64,000 bases of DNA, from the NCBI RefSeq assembly GCF_004327285.1, contig NZ_QJUI01000022.1, positions 1-64,000 of the forward strand, read 5' to 3'. A model generated the notes under the pieces. It did no database searches. It saw nothing but the letters and a program-made list of their open reading frames with translations, and was not told the origin of the DNA. Below are positions 18,077 to 27,871 of this stretch, in pieces. The position numbers and the translations under genes are program-made. Each line of letters starts with the position of its first letter. Position 1 is the first letter of the stretch. This DNA is from Phytopseudomonas daroniae (GTDB lineage Bacteria; Pseudomonadota; Gammaproteobacteria; Pseudomonadales; Pseudomonadaceae).

Positions 18077-19381
18077 ATGATGGAAAGCACCAGCACGCTG
18101 TCTGCCCCCGCGCAAACGCGCACCACGTCCCAACGCATCAAATCCATTTTCAGCGGCTCCGTCGGCAATCTCGTCGAATGGTACGACTGGTACGTCTACG
18201 CCGCCTTTTCGCTGTACTTCGCCAAGGCCTTCTTCCCCCAGGGCGACATGACCGCACAGTTGCTCAACACTGCCGCGATCTTCGCCGTGGGCTTCCTGAT
18301 GCGCCCTATCGGCGGCTGGCTGATGGGCATCTACGCCGACCGCAAGGGTCGCAAGGCCGCGCTATTGGCCTCGGTACTGCTGATGTGCTTCGGCTCGCTG
18401 ATCATCGCCCTGACCCCCAGCTATGAAACCATCGGCGTCGCCGCGCCGGTATTGCTGGTGATCGCACGCCTCTTGCAGGGCCTGTCGGTCGGTGGCGAAT
18501 ACGGCACCTCGGCCACTTATCTGTCGGAGATGGCGACCAAGGAACGTCGTGGTTTCTTCTCCAGCTTCCAGTACGTGACGCTGATCTCCGGCCAGCTCAT
18601 CGCCCTGGCGGTGCTGATCATCCTGCAGCAGACCCTGACCGTAGAGCAGCTGGAAACCTGGGGCTGGCGCGTGCCTTTCGTGATCGGTGCGCTGTGCGCC
18701 GTGGTGGCCATGTACCTGCGTCGCGGCATGGAGGAGACCGACTCGTTCAAGAAGAGCGAGGCGCCGAAGGAAAACATCATGCGCACCCTGCTGCGCCATC
18801 CCAAGGAACTGCTCACCGTGGTCGGCCTGACCATGGGCGGTACCCTGGCCTTCTATACCTACACCACCTACATGCAGAAGTACCTGGTCAACACCGTGGG
18901 CATGAGCAAGAACGACTCGACCATGATCTCGGCCGCCACGCTGTTCCTGTTCATGCTCCTGCAACCGATGGTGGGCGCGCTGTCCGACAAGATCGGCCGG
19001 CGCCCGATCCTGATTGCCTTCGGTGTACTGGGCACGCTGTTCACCTACCCGATCCTCACCACGCTGCATACCGTACAGACCTGGTGGGGCGCGTTCTTCC
19101 TGATCATGGCGGCGCTGATCATCGTCAGCGGTTACACCTCGATCAACGCGGTGGTGAAGGCCGAGCTGTTCCCCACCGAGATCCGCGCCCTGGGCGTCGG
19201 CCTGCCGTACGCGCTGACCGTGTCGGTCTTCGGCGGTACCGCCGAGTACGTCGCGCTGTGGTTCAAGAGCGTGGGCCTGGAGAGCGGTTTCTACTGGTAC
19301 GTGACTGGCTGTATCGCCTGCTCGCTGCTGGTCTACGTGACCATGAAGGACACCCGCACCCACTCGCGGATGAACGACTGA
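18077..19381 (+). CDS. MFS 2-oxoglutarate/dicarboxylate-type transporter (KgtP-like)
   Basis: A 434-residue major facilitator with 12 transmembrane helices, of the metabolite:H+ symporter (KgtP/ProP) family. It has the N-terminal NLVEWYDWYVYAAFSLYFAK, the loop motif YADRKGRKAAL and the TM5 region RLLQGLSVGGEYGTSATYL. GAGGAAAC precedes tandem ATGs at 18077 and 18080. It lies 181 bp after the response-regulator gene and behind a sigma-54 promoter. It should import 2-oxoglutarate or a related dicarboxylate by proton symport. I recall a comparable gene (PA5530) needing RpoN and a MifSR system in P. aeruginosa. Confidence 0.88.
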   Translation: MMESTSTLSAPAQTRTTSQRIKSIFSGSVGNLVEWYDWYVYAAFSLYFAKAFFPQGDMTAQLLNTAAIFAVGFLMRPIGGWLMGIYADRKGRKAALLASVLLMCFGSLIIALTPSYETIGVAAPVLLVIARLLQGLSVGGEYGTSATYLSEMATKERRGFFSSFQYVTLISGQLIALAVLIILQQTLTVEQLETWGWRVPFVIGALCAVVAMYLRRGMEETDSFKKSEAPKENIMRTLLRHPKELLTVVGLTMGGTLAFYTYTTYMQKYLVNTVGMSKNDSTMISAATLFLFMLLQPMVGALSDKIGRRPILIAFGVLGTLFTYPILTTLHTVQTWWGAFFLIMAALIIVSGYTSINAVVKAELFPTEIRALGVGLPYALTVSVFGGTAEYVALWFKSVGLESGFYWYVTGCIACSLLVYVTMKDTRTHSRMND

Positions 19382-19403
19382 TCGCCTGAACCGGACGCCC
19401 CCA

Positions 19404-20354
19404 TCACGCGCGGCAGGCAGCCATTGCCGCGCGCAACGCGGCGGCGTCCTGAGGGCTGCTGAAGATCAGCTCCAACCGTGAATCCTTGCGCCACTCGCTG
19501 TTTTGCCAGTGCAAGGCCTGTCCCTCCAGGGCATTGACCGAGAGCCAGCCGGCATTGGTCTGCAGCACCAGCTTGGCACGTCGCCACACCAGCGTCGCCA
19601 GCCATTGCTGCACCCGCAGCAGGTCGAAACGCTGGCTGGGGTGCCAGCGCCAACCGATGCTCCAGCCTTCAGGTTGATCCTGGATCAGGCAGATCGGCTC
19701 CTCGACGCTGCGCCAGACCGCAGCGGGTGGTAACGGGCCATCCGGTAAAGATCCGCTAGCCGCGGCTGTCACGGGTGCCGTTGGCAGACGGCTGAACGGC
19801 AACATGCCCTGGCTCGTCCAGCACAGCGCTCGCTGCAGGCTGCCTTCGATGCGCGCACGGGCTGCGTCATCGACCCCCTCGCTCTTGTTCAGCACCAGCA
19901 GCCCGGCGTGGGGCAAGGCATCGCGCTGACTATCGGCGAGCGGCACGCCGGCCACCAGGGCAGCGGCGTCGAGCACCATCAGCAGCGGTTGCACGGCCAG
20001 TACCCCCTCCCAGGGCGCCTGGCTCAGTTGTTCCAGCAGATTCAGCGGATGACCAAGCCCGGATGGCTCGATGAACAGGCGATCCGGTTTGGCCTTGCGC
20101 AGCAGACGGCCCAGGCCGACCTGAAAGGGCACGCCATTGACGCAGCACAGGCAACCACCGGCCACCTCGCTGAAGCTCAGGCCATCCTCGTCACGGGCCA
20201 ACAACGCGGCGTCCAGGCCGATCTGTCCGAACTCGTTGATCAGCACCGCCCAGCGCTCGCCCGCAGGCCGCTGCGCCAGCAACTGACGGATCAGGCTGGT
20301 CTTGCCAGCGCCCAGCGGGCCGGCAATCAGGTGGGTGGGTATCTGTTTCAACAT
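19404..20354 (-). CDS. CobW/COG0523-family GTP-binding protein
   Basis: A 316-residue G3E-family metal-insertion GTPase. It has Walker A AGPLGAGKTSL near the N-terminus, the metal-binding GGCLCC (CXCC) motif, the switch-like LFIEPSGLGHP and the base-recognition motif LVLNKSEG. The C-terminal domain (WRWHPSQRFDLLRVQQWL onward) is typical of COG0523. I start at ATG 20354, where the family N-terminus begins; an in-frame GTG 20 codons upstream is possible. It neighbours a second CobW-type gene in a zinc-starvation cluster, so a role in zinc or metal allocation is likely. No Zur box lies directly upstream. Confidence 0.85.
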   Translation of the reverse strand: MLKQIPTHLIAGPLGAGKTSLIRQLLAQRPAGERWAVLINEFGQIGLDAALLARDEDGLSFSEVAGGCLCCVNGVPFQVGLGRLLRKAKPDRLFIEPSGLGHPLNLLEQLSQAPWEGVLAVQPLLMVLDAAALVAGVPLADSQRDALPHAGLLVLNKSEGVDDAARARIEGSLQRALCWTSQGMLPFSRLPTAPVTAAASGSLPDGPLPPAAVWRSVEEPICLIQDQPEGWSIGWRWHPSQRFDLLRVQQWLATLVWRRAKLVLQTNAGWLSVNALEGQALHWQNSEWRKDSRLELIFSSPQDAAALRAAMAACRA

Positions 20355-20453
20355 GTCGCCATGGTGAAGGGTCGGCGGCGCAGGGGAAAGCTCGGCTTGC
20401 GATAATCTCGCCACAGCCTCTACAGTTGCGCATCATTCTCTGGAGTTGGATCG

Positions 20454-20807
20454 ATGCGCCGTTTGCTGCCCCTGGTGTTGTGTAGTCTGTCCGGCCTGGC
20501 CTGGGGCGAAGCCTGCGTGGTGCACAGCCAGGCCGAGCGACTGGACATAAAGGTCTGCCAGCAGAACCGCAGCATTCCGCCGAACCTGTTCCGCAAGGGC
20601 TTCTGCCAACCGCAGCTCAAGGGCCAGAAGGTCGAAGTCAGCTTCGTCGAACAGTGCCCCACCGGCGCGTTCGGCGTTTGCCGCAACGCCAAGGTCGGCG
20701 GTACACCCTACCAGCAGGACATCCACTATTACGGCGTGGCCAACGACGCCGCCTACCTCAAGCCGTTCTGCGAACGGCAAAGCAAAGGCGTGTGGATAGG
20801 CTACTGA
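20454..20807 (+). CDS. Small exported cysteine-rich protein of unknown function
   Basis: A 117-residue protein with a signal peptide (MRRLLPLVLCSLSGLAWG, cleavage before EACVV). The mature part has six cysteines (ACVV, KVCQQ, GFCQP, EQCPT, GVCRN, PFCER), an even number that fits three disulfides in the periplasm. I do not recognise the family. It is divergent from the CobW-family gene across a 99-bp gap that contains GATAAT near the leftward start, and it ends at a strong terminator. Its place inside a zinc-related cluster hints at metal handling, but nothing in the sequence proves it. Confidence 0.78.
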   Translation: MRRLLPLVLCSLSGLAWGEACVVHSQAERLDIKVCQQNRSIPPNLFRKGFCQPQLKGQKVEVSFVEQCPTGAFGVCRNAKVGGTPYQQDIHYYGVANDAAYLKPFCERQSKGVWIGY

Positions 20808-20884
20808 GCCGTCATCCAATCGTCATCCGTTTGCGTCTTAATACAGGTTCTCTTCGCAGCCGGTCAGGCACTGGCTGCTTTGTG

Positions 20885-20910
20885 GCTGCGCTCGGGCGCA
20901 GCTTTTTTTT
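20885..20910 (+). terminator. Rho-independent terminator
   Basis: GCTGCG-CTCGGG-CGCAGC followed by eight T residues, between the cysteine-rich protein gene and the convergent DUF1826 gene. Confidence 0.9.
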
Positions 20911-20939
20911 GCCTGCCAATCCGCAATCGGTCAAGGCGT

Positions 20940-21583
20940 TCAGGCCAGCCAGTCGAGGGTCAACAGCAGGCGCCGTTCACCCGCTGGCAAAGCGGGCGAA
21001 CGATGCACCAGGCCACGGCCTTCGTTGCCGATCCAGCGCTCGCCCTTGAGCAGCGCCACATGGCCGCAGCCGATCTGCTCGATCACGGCATTCTCCGCAG
21101 GCAGCGCCTGGGGCCCGCCGAGGTGCTGGCGTGACACGGCCCCTTCACGCAGCCACTGGCTACCGGGGCCGGCATAGCTGGTGATCAGCCGTAGCGGCAC
21201 GCGGTCGACATGGAAGCGTGGGCACATGGCAGCATCCAGCGCGCGCAAGCGCAAGCCGATGCTGCGCGCGTCGAGCAGGCAGGCGTAGACCTGAACCAAC
21301 CAGGCCACATCGGCGAGAAAGGCCGCCTGCCCGGGCATGTCGCTGTACCCGGCGAGCAGGCCGGGCAACGCAGGTTCGGCCTCTGCGTCAGGCAGATCGA
21401 TGCTCAGCGCTTGCGCCAGCGGCTCGCCCTGGGCCAGCAGGCTGTCGGCGAAGCTGGCCAGATGATCCGGCAACTGACGCTGCCAGACCGCCAGATTGAC
21501 ATCGTCGTGCAGAGCCTCGGCGAGCACGTCGACGTCGTCACGGATGATCTGCCGCGGCGCGTGACGCGGCTTGAAGGCGAGGA

Positions 21584-21587
<4 letters not shown>
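20940..21587 (-). CDS. DUF1826 domain-containing protein
   Basis: A 215-residue cytoplasmic protein matching DUF1826. Recognisable parts are DVNLAVWQRQLP, CPRFHVDRVPLRLITSYAGPGSQWL and the C-terminal LVHRSPALPAGERRLLLTLDWL. The conserved His/Cys-containing segment FHVDRV resembles a metal-dependent oxygenase-like fold, but the activity is unknown. Its ATG overlaps the stop of zigA by 4 bp, so it is the third gene of the dksA2-zigA operon behind the Zur box. That links it to zinc limitation. Confidence 0.87.
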
Positions 21588-22786
<1,199 letters not shown>

Positions 22787-22812
22787 GGCGGGTTCCTCAT
22801 CAGCATCAGGGT

Positions 22813-23217
22813 TCACAGGTCACGTTGGTGGCGTTCGCGCTGTTCTTCGCGCTCTTTCGCCTCGATACACAGGCTGGCAGTGGGCCGCAGCAGCAAGCGG
22901 CGCAGACCGATCGGCTCGCCGGTTTCGCGGCACCAGCCGTACTCACCGCGAGCCAGGCGCTCCAGGGCCTGGTCGATCTTGTCGAGCAGCTTCTTTTCAC
23001 GCTCCAGCAGGCGCAGTTGCCACTGCCGCTGTTCCTCACGGCTGGCCTGATCGGCCTCGTCGGCGGAGCGATCCTGTTCACGCAGCGCATCGAACTCGTC
23101 GTCGATGCGTTGCTGCAGTGCCTGGCGCTGTTCGTTGAGCAGGTCACGGAAGAAGCCCTGCTGGGCTTCGTTCATGTAGGCCTGGGGCGGCAGGGCAAGC
23201 AGTTCATCGACGGTCAT
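22813..23217 (-). CDS. dksA2: DksA2, zinc-independent DksA paralogue
   Basis: A 134-residue DksA/TraR-family RNA polymerase-binding protein with an N-terminal coiled coil (about residues 30-90). The C-terminal zinc-finger positions read C96-x2-T99 and C117-x2-A120, so two of the four zinc cysteines are missing. That is the hallmark of DksA2, which works without zinc and replaces DksA under zinc starvation. It is the first leftward gene, 20 bp from the Zur palindrome, which agrees with that role. It modulates rRNA and amino-acid promoter activity together with ppGpp. Confidence 0.94.
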   Translation of the reverse strand: MTVDELLALPPQAYMNEAQQGFFRDLLNEQRQALQQRIDDEFDALREQDRSADEADQASREEQRQWQLRLLEREKKLLDKIDQALERLARGEYGWCRETGEPIGLRRLLLRPTASLCIEAKEREEQRERHQRDL

Positions 23218-23236
23218 GGCAGGCTCACTGGATTAA

Positions 23237-23265
23237 CTTTAAGTGTTATAACATAACATTTAAAG
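23237..23265. promoter_or_regulatory. Zur box between dksA2 and folE2
   Basis: A 29-bp near-perfect palindrome with half-sites CTTTAAGTGTTAT and ATAACATTTAAAG around AAC; only one pair of bases mismatches. The core TGTTAT-N3-ATAACA fits the proteobacterial Zur consensus. It sits in the 58-bp gap between two divergent zinc-sparing genes and overlaps both probable promoters, so zinc-loaded Zur should repress both directions. Confidence 0.92.
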
Positions 23266-23275
23266 TCGAATTGTA

Positions 23276-24184
23276 ATGACTACATCAATGAAGCACCGAA
23301 GTAACCTGCCCGATATCGCCGCCCAGCGCAGCGACGACTCCGCCGCCACACTCGACTGGGTCGGTATGCGCTGCATCGCCCTGCCCGTGCGGATAGAGGA
23401 GCAGGCCGTGAGCGCGCGGATCGATGCCGGGGTCAGCCTGGATGATGGCCAGACCCGCGGCATTCATATGTCGCGCCTGTACCTGGCACTGGCCGAGTTG
23501 CGGCGAGAGCCGTTGTCGCCAGTCTTGCTGCGCCAGGTGCTGGAACGCTTCCTGGACAGCCACCGCGACCTGTCGCTGTGCGCCTATCTGGATCTGCAAG
23601 GTGAATGGCTGATCGAGCGCCCGGCACTGGTCAGCCCGCTCTCCGGCTACAAGGCCTATCCGCTGACGATCAGATCGCGCCTCGATCCAGGCGGCTTCCA
23701 TCTGGAGCTGGGGTTGCAGTTGGGCTACTCGTCGACCTGCCCCTGCTCCGCGGCCCTGGCACGTCAGTTGATCCAGCAGCGCTTCGCCGAAGACTTCGCC
23801 GAGCGCCAGCCCGATTTCGATGAGCTGCACGCCTGGCTTGGCAGCAGCGCCGGTATCGTCGCCACGCCCCACAGCCAGCGCAGCGAAGCTGCCATTCTGG
23901 TTCGCCTGAAGAACGAGGCGACCGCACTGCCCTTCATCGATCTGCTCGACCGGGCGGAGGCCGCCTTGGGCACCGCCGTGCAGACCGCCGTCAAGCGCGC
24001 CGACGAACAAGCCTTCGCCCTGGCCAATGGCCAGAACCTGATGTTCTGCGAAGACGCTGCGCGCCGCCTGCATGGCGCACTGTTGGCGATGCCGGGGATC
24101 AGCGCTTTCCATATCCAGGTAACCCACGCCGAAAGTCTGCACGCCCACGATGCGGTGGCCAGCGCCAGCCACGGCTGGCGTTGA
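23276..24184 (+). CDS. folE2: GTP cyclohydrolase FolE2 (type IB, zinc-independent)
   Basis: A 302-residue type IB GTP cyclohydrolase, which makes dihydroneopterin triphosphate for folate synthesis using metals other than zinc. The family motif GYSSTCPCSAALAR carries the catalytic-site cysteines (C155/C157), with DWVGMRCIALPV near the N-terminus and MFCEDAARRLHGAL near the C-terminus. It replaces zinc-dependent FolE when zinc is scarce, consistent with the Zur palindrome 11 bp upstream. No clear ribosome-binding site precedes ATG 23276; an in-frame ATG four codons on is an alternative start. Confidence 0.93.
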   Translation: MTTSMKHRSNLPDIAAQRSDDSAATLDWVGMRCIALPVRIEEQAVSARIDAGVSLDDGQTRGIHMSRLYLALAELRREPLSPVLLRQVLERFLDSHRDLSLCAYLDLQGEWLIERPALVSPLSGYKAYPLTIRSRLDPGGFHLELGLQLGYSSTCPCSAALARQLIQQRFAEDFAERQPDFDELHAWLGSSAGIVATPHSQRSEAAILVRLKNEATALPFIDLLDRAEAALGTAVQTAVKRADEQAFALANGQNLMFCEDAARRLHGALLAMPGISAFHIQVTHAESLHAHDAVASASHGWR

Positions 24185-24214
24185 GGCGAATCGCGGAAGA
24201 ATGGGCTTTATCGC

Positions 24215-24274
24215 CGTAGAATGGGTGCAACCCATCTACGATTGATGGGTTGTACCTGCGCGGCCCGCCCTACG
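24215..24274. repeat. Dispersed CGTAGG-type palindromic repeat
   Basis: CGTAGAATGGGT-GCA-ACCCATCTACG forms an imperfect palindrome, continued by GATTGATGGGTTGTACC and GCGCGGCCCGCCCTACG. It belongs to the same family as 29723-29773 and 50908-50972. Confidence 0.8.
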
Positions 24275-24392
24275 ACGCTTTTACTGCCATTCCTTTCTGC
24301 ATAAAAAAACCCTTTTTACCCGGCTGGCGCCATCTCTGATTGCTGCCCAGGCGGCGCTGTGCCTGACGTTCGGAGATGTTTGCATATCATGT

Positions 24393-24412
24393 ATTCTGGT
24401 ATACCATAATAC
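24393..24412 (+). promoter_or_regulatory. GGTATACCATAAT operator, copy 1 (DUF1185 operon)
   Basis: TATTcTGGTATACCAtAATA is a 20-bp palindrome with a single mismatched pair, centred 37 bp before the start codon of the DUF1185 gene and overlapping a CATAAT -10-like element. The core GGTATACC and the flank (A/G)TAAT recur at four other promoters in the next 14 kb. GGTATACC-type palindromes suit FCD-class GntR regulators, and one such gene lies in this cluster. Confidence 0.8.
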
Positions 24413-24439
24413 TCACAACCACTCAGCCAGGGAGCTGTT

Positions 24440-25030
24440 ATGAGTTTCGAGATTCGCAAGATCGTCAGCTATGCAGAAGAAACCCTGATCGAAGGCGGCA
24501 AGGCCACTGACAAGCCGGTCACCATGGTCGGCCTGGCCGTGGTGATCAAGAACCCGTGGGCTGGCAACGGCTTTGTCGAAGACCTCAAACCGGTGATCAA
24601 GGCCAACTGCTCCGAGCTGGGTGAGCTGATGGTCGCGCGCCTGACCACCGCTATCGGCGGTGCCGACAAGATCGAGGCCTATGGCAAGGCCGCCGTGGTC
24701 GGTGCCGATGGTGAAATCGAGCACGCCTCGGCAGTTATCCACACCCTGCGCTTCGGCAATCACTATCGCGAAGCGGTCAAGGCCAAGAGCTATCTGAGCT
24801 TCACCAACAAGCGCGGTGGCCCGGGCACTTCGATCCAGATTCCGATGATGCACAAGGACGACGAAGGCCTGCGTTCGCACTACATCACCCTGGAAATGCA
24901 GATCGAAGACGCGCCGCGTGCCGACGAAATCGTCGTGGTACTGGGCGCCGCCAACGGTGGTCGCCTGCATCCGCGCATCGGTAACCGTTATATCGATCTG
25001 GAAGAACTGGCCGCCGAGAAGGCGCAGTGA
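24440..25030 (+). CDS. Amino acid synthesis (DUF1185, AA_synth) family protein
   Basis: A 196-residue protein of the DUF1185 family (Pfam AA_synth). Characteristic parts are IRKIVSYAEETLIEGG, VGLAVVIKNPWAGNGFVEDL, YGKAAVVGADGEIEHASAVIH and ANGGRLHPRIGN. It is cytoplasmic. The family name is historical and no reaction is established to my knowledge. It is the first gene of a tightly packed operon (13 bp to the hydrolase gene, then overlapping genes) directly behind operator copy 1. Since its partners are a hydrolase, an aldehyde dehydrogenase and a flavin reductase, I infer a catabolic enzyme, possibly acting on a ring-opened intermediate. Confidence 0.85.
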   Translation: MSFEIRKIVSYAEETLIEGGKATDKPVTMVGLAVVIKNPWAGNGFVEDLKPVIKANCSELGELMVARLTTAIGGADKIEAYGKAAVVGADGEIEHASAVIHTLRFGNHYREAVKAKSYLSFTNKRGGPGTSIQIPMMHKDDEGLRSHYITLEMQIEDAPRADEIVVVLGAANGGRLHPRIGNRYIDLEELAAEKAQ

Positions 25031-25043
25031 TCGGGAGCAGGCC

Positions 25044-25877
25044 ATGATTCGGCATCTCGCTGAACGCACCCCCGCCGGCACCAGTTACCGAGTGATCGGC
25101 CAGGGCCAACCCGTGGTGTTGATCCACGGTGTCGGCCTGACCAAGGACATGTGGGGCGGCCAGGTGGTTGGCCTGGCCCAGCATTTCCAGGTCATCGTCT
25201 ATGACATGCTCGGCCACGGCGACAGCCCGCGACCGGCAGTGGACACCGACCTGGCCGGTTACGCCGAGCAGTTGCGCGAACTGCTCGATCACCTCGGCCA
25301 GCAGCAGGCCACGGTGATCGGCTTCTCCATGGGCGGCCTGGTGGCACGAGCCTTCGCATTGCACTACCCGCAACGCATCGCCGCCCTGGTGATACTCAAC
25401 AGCGTATTCAACCGCAGCCCCGAGCAGCGTGCCGGCGTCATCGCGCGCACTGCCCAGGCCGCCGAACATGGCCCGGATGCCAATGCCGAAGCTGCACTGT
25501 CGCGCTGGTTCAGCCGTGAATACCAGGCTGCCAACCCGGCACAGATCGCCTCCATCCGCCAGACTCTGGCCGGCAACGACGCCCAAGGCTACCTGACCAC
25601 CTATACGCTGTTCGCCACCCAGGACATGTACCGCGCCGACGCTCTGGCTGAAATCCGCGTGCCGACCCTGATCGCCACCGGCGAGCTCGATCCGGGCTCG
25701 ACACCGCAGATGGCCGAACAACTGGCGCAGTGCATTCCAGGCGCCAGGGCCGTGGTGCTGGCCGAACAACGGCATATGATGCCGGTGGAATCGCCGCGCC
25801 TGGTCAACCAGATGCTGCTGGAATTCCTCGCAGAAGCCAGCCAGTTGCAGAACACCGTAAAGGGGATCGTCGCATGA
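25044..25877 (+). CDS. Alpha/beta-fold hydrolase (RutD-like)
   Basis: A 277-residue alpha/beta hydrolase. The oxyanion region is VVLIHGVGLTKDMW, the nucleophile elbow is GFSMGG with S95, the acidic residue is in ATGELDPGS and the histidine is in LAEQRHMMPVE. Size and layout match the RutD/enol-lactone hydrolase group that cleaves small carbonyl or carbamate intermediates. Start ATG 25044 follows GGGAGCAGGCC. Its stop overlaps the aldehyde dehydrogenase start by 4 bp. The substrate is unknown; the context suggests an intermediate of the flavin-dependent pathway. Confidence 0.88.
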   Translation: MIRHLAERTPAGTSYRVIGQGQPVVLIHGVGLTKDMWGGQVVGLAQHFQVIVYDMLGHGDSPRPAVDTDLAGYAEQLRELLDHLGQQQATVIGFSMGGLVARAFALHYPQRIAALVILNSVFNRSPEQRAGVIARTAQAAEHGPDANAEAALSRWFSREYQAANPAQIASIRQTLAGNDAQGYLTTYTLFATQDMYRADALAEIRVPTLIATGELDPGSTPQMAEQLAQCIPGARAVVLAEQRHMMPVESPRLVNQMLLEFLAEASQLQNTVKGIVA

Positions 25878-27355
25878 CATTCGCACGCTATCAGATGTGC
25901 ATTGACGGCCAGTGGGTCGACGCGCTGTCCGGCAACACCTTCGAGAGCCTCGACCCGGCTCGCGCTCAGGCCTGGGCGGTGCTCCCGGATGCCGCCGGCG
26001 AAGACGTCGAGCGCGCCGTACAGGCCGCTCAGGCGGCGTTCGTCAACCCCGCCTGGCGCAGCCTGAGCGCCACCGCACGGGGCAAACTGCTGCGTCGTCT
26101 CGGCGACCTGATCGCCGAGAACAAGGAAGCCCTGGCCCAGCTGGAAAGCCGTGACAACGGCAAGCTGATCCGCGAAACCCGTGGCCAGGTCGGCTATCTG
26201 CCGGAGTTCTTCCACTACACCGCGGGCCTGGCCGACAAGCTCGAAGGCGGCACCCTGCCCCTCGACAAGCCGGACATGTTCGCCTACACCAGCCACGAGC
26301 CGATTGGCGTGGTGGCCGGGATCATTCCCTGGAACAGCCCGCTGTACCTGACCGCAATCAAGCTCGCGCCAGCACTGGCAGCGGGCAACACCATCGTGCT
26401 CAAGCCCTCGGAACATGCCTCGGCGACCATTCTCGAACTGGCCCGCCTGGCTCTGGAGGCGGGCTTTCCGGCCGGCGTGATCAACGTGGTCACCGGCTAC
26501 GGGCCGACCACCGGCGCGGCACTGACCCGTCACCCGCTGGTACGCAAGATCGCCTTCACCGGCGGCGCCGCCACCGCCCGCCATGTGGTGCGCGCCAGTG
26601 CGGAGAATTTCGCCAAGCTGTCGCTGGAACTGGGCGGCAAGTCGCCGAACATCATCTTCGCCGACGCCGATCTCGACAGCGCCGTGAACGGCGTGGTCGC
26701 CGGCATCTACGCCGCCTCCGGGCAGAGTTGCGTGGCCGGTTCGCGGCTGCTGGTGCAGGACAGCATCTACGACGCATTCGTCGAACGCCTGGTCGAGCGT
26801 GCCAAACGCATCCGCATCGGCAACCCGCAGGACGACGCCAGCGAGATGGGCCCCATGGCCACCGCCCAGCAACTGGCCGTGGTCGAGCGCCTGGTCGCCA
26901 CTGCCGTCGCCGAAGGCGCGACGTTGCGCCTGGGTGGCAAACGCCCCCAGGTCGACGGCGGAGGCTGGTATTACGAGCCGACCCTGTTCGAATGCGACGA
27001 CCATTCGATGACCATCATGCAGGAAGAGGTCTTCGGCCCGGTGGCTTCGGTGATCCGTTTCCAGGACGAGGCCGAAGCGCTGGCCATGGCCAACGACTCG
27101 CAGTTCGGCCTTGCCGCCGGCATCTGGACGCGCGACCTGGGCCGTGCTCACCGCATGGCCAAAGGCGTGCGCTCGGGCATCATCTGGGTCAATACCTACC
27201 GGGCCGTTTCGGCCATGGCGCCGATTGGTGGTTTCGGCAACAGCGGCTATGGCCGCGAGAGCGGCATCGACTCGGTACTCGCCTACACCGAACTGAAAAC
27301 GGTGTGGATCAACCTGTCGCAAGCGCCGATGCCCGACCCGTTCGTGATGCGCTGA
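25874..27355 (+). CDS. NAD(P)+-dependent aldehyde dehydrogenase
   Basis: A 493-residue aldehyde dehydrogenase with all catalytic landmarks: N154 in IIPWNSP, E252 in LSLELGGKSPNI and the nucleophile C286 in ASGQSCVAGSR, plus the C-terminal EEVFGPVASVIRF. It oxidises an aldehyde to an acid. Closest in style are the broad semialdehyde and betaine-aldehyde-type enzymes, so a semialdehyde intermediate is plausible. ATG 25874 overlaps the upstream stop, and 20 bp separate it from the flavin reductase gene. Confidence 0.92.
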   Translation: MTFARYQMCIDGQWVDALSGNTFESLDPARAQAWAVLPDAAGEDVERAVQAAQAAFVNPAWRSLSATARGKLLRRLGDLIAENKEALAQLESRDNGKLIRETRGQVGYLPEFFHYTAGLADKLEGGTLPLDKPDMFAYTSHEPIGVVAGIIPWNSPLYLTAIKLAPALAAGNTIVLKPSEHASATILELARLALEAGFPAGVINVVTGYGPTTGAALTRHPLVRKIAFTGGAATARHVVRASAENFAKLSLELGGKSPNIIFADADLDSAVNGVVAGIYAASGQSCVAGSRLLVQDSIYDAFVERLVERAKRIRIGNPQDDASEMGPMATAQQLAVVERLVATAVAEGATLRLGGKRPQVDGGGWYYEPTLFECDDHSMTIMQEEVFGPVASVIRFQDEAEALAMANDSQFGLAAGIWTRDLGRAHRMAKGVRSGIIWVNTYRAVSAMAPIGGFGNSGYGRESGIDSVLAYTELKTVWINLSQAPMPDPFVMR

Positions 27356-27375
27356 GCGCATCGAGGAAAGCACAC

Positions 27376-27861
27376 ATGATCGAACCCGGACTGTACAAAT
27401 CCGTCATGGCCGCCTTCCCCTCGGGGGTGACCATCGTCACCACCCTGGGCCCCGATGGCGGCATCGTCGGCATCACCGCCAGCGCCTTCAGCGCTCTATC
27501 GATCGACCCGGCACTGGTGCTGTTCTGCCCCAACTACGGCTCCGATTCCTACCCGGTGCTGCGCGACAGCAAGCGCTTCGCGATTCACCTGCTATCCGCC
27601 GAGCAACAGGCCGAAGCCTATGCCTTTGCCGGCAAGGGCAAGAACAAAGCCGCCGGTATCGAATGGACACTGAGCGAGCAGGGCAACCCGCTGCTGAAAA
27701 ACGCCGCCGCGATCATCGAATGCGAACTGTGGCGCGAGTACGACGGTGGTGACCACGCCATCATGGTCGGCACGGTGAAGAACCTGATCCTGCCCGAGGA
27801 GGCGCCGGTGCCGATGATCTATCACCGCGGCAAACTCGGCGCCCTGCCGGCCATTGCCTGA
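27376..27861 (+). CDS. Flavin reductase (RutF/HpaC-like), copy A
   Basis: A 161-residue flavin reductase-like FMN-binding protein. It has FPSGVTIVTT near the N-terminus, GITASAFSALSIDPALVLFCPN in the flavin-binding core, FAIHLLSAEQ, and GDHAIMVGTVKNL near the end. Such enzymes reduce free FMN or FAD with NAD(P)H for a separate monooxygenase. A second copy at 35546 is about three quarters identical by eye. ATG 27376 is preceded by GAGGAAAG. It is the last gene before a strong terminator and is the likely FMNH2 donor for the luciferase-like monooxygenase at 37390. Confidence 0.92.
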   Translation: MIEPGLYKSVMAAFPSGVTIVTTLGPDGGIVGITASAFSALSIDPALVLFCPNYGSDSYPVLRDSKRFAIHLLSAEQQAEAYAFAGKGKNKAAGIEWTLSEQGNPLLKNAAAIIECELWREYDGGDHAIMVGTVKNLILPEEAPVPMIYHRGKLGALPAIA

Positions 27862-27871
27862 AACCCTTTGT

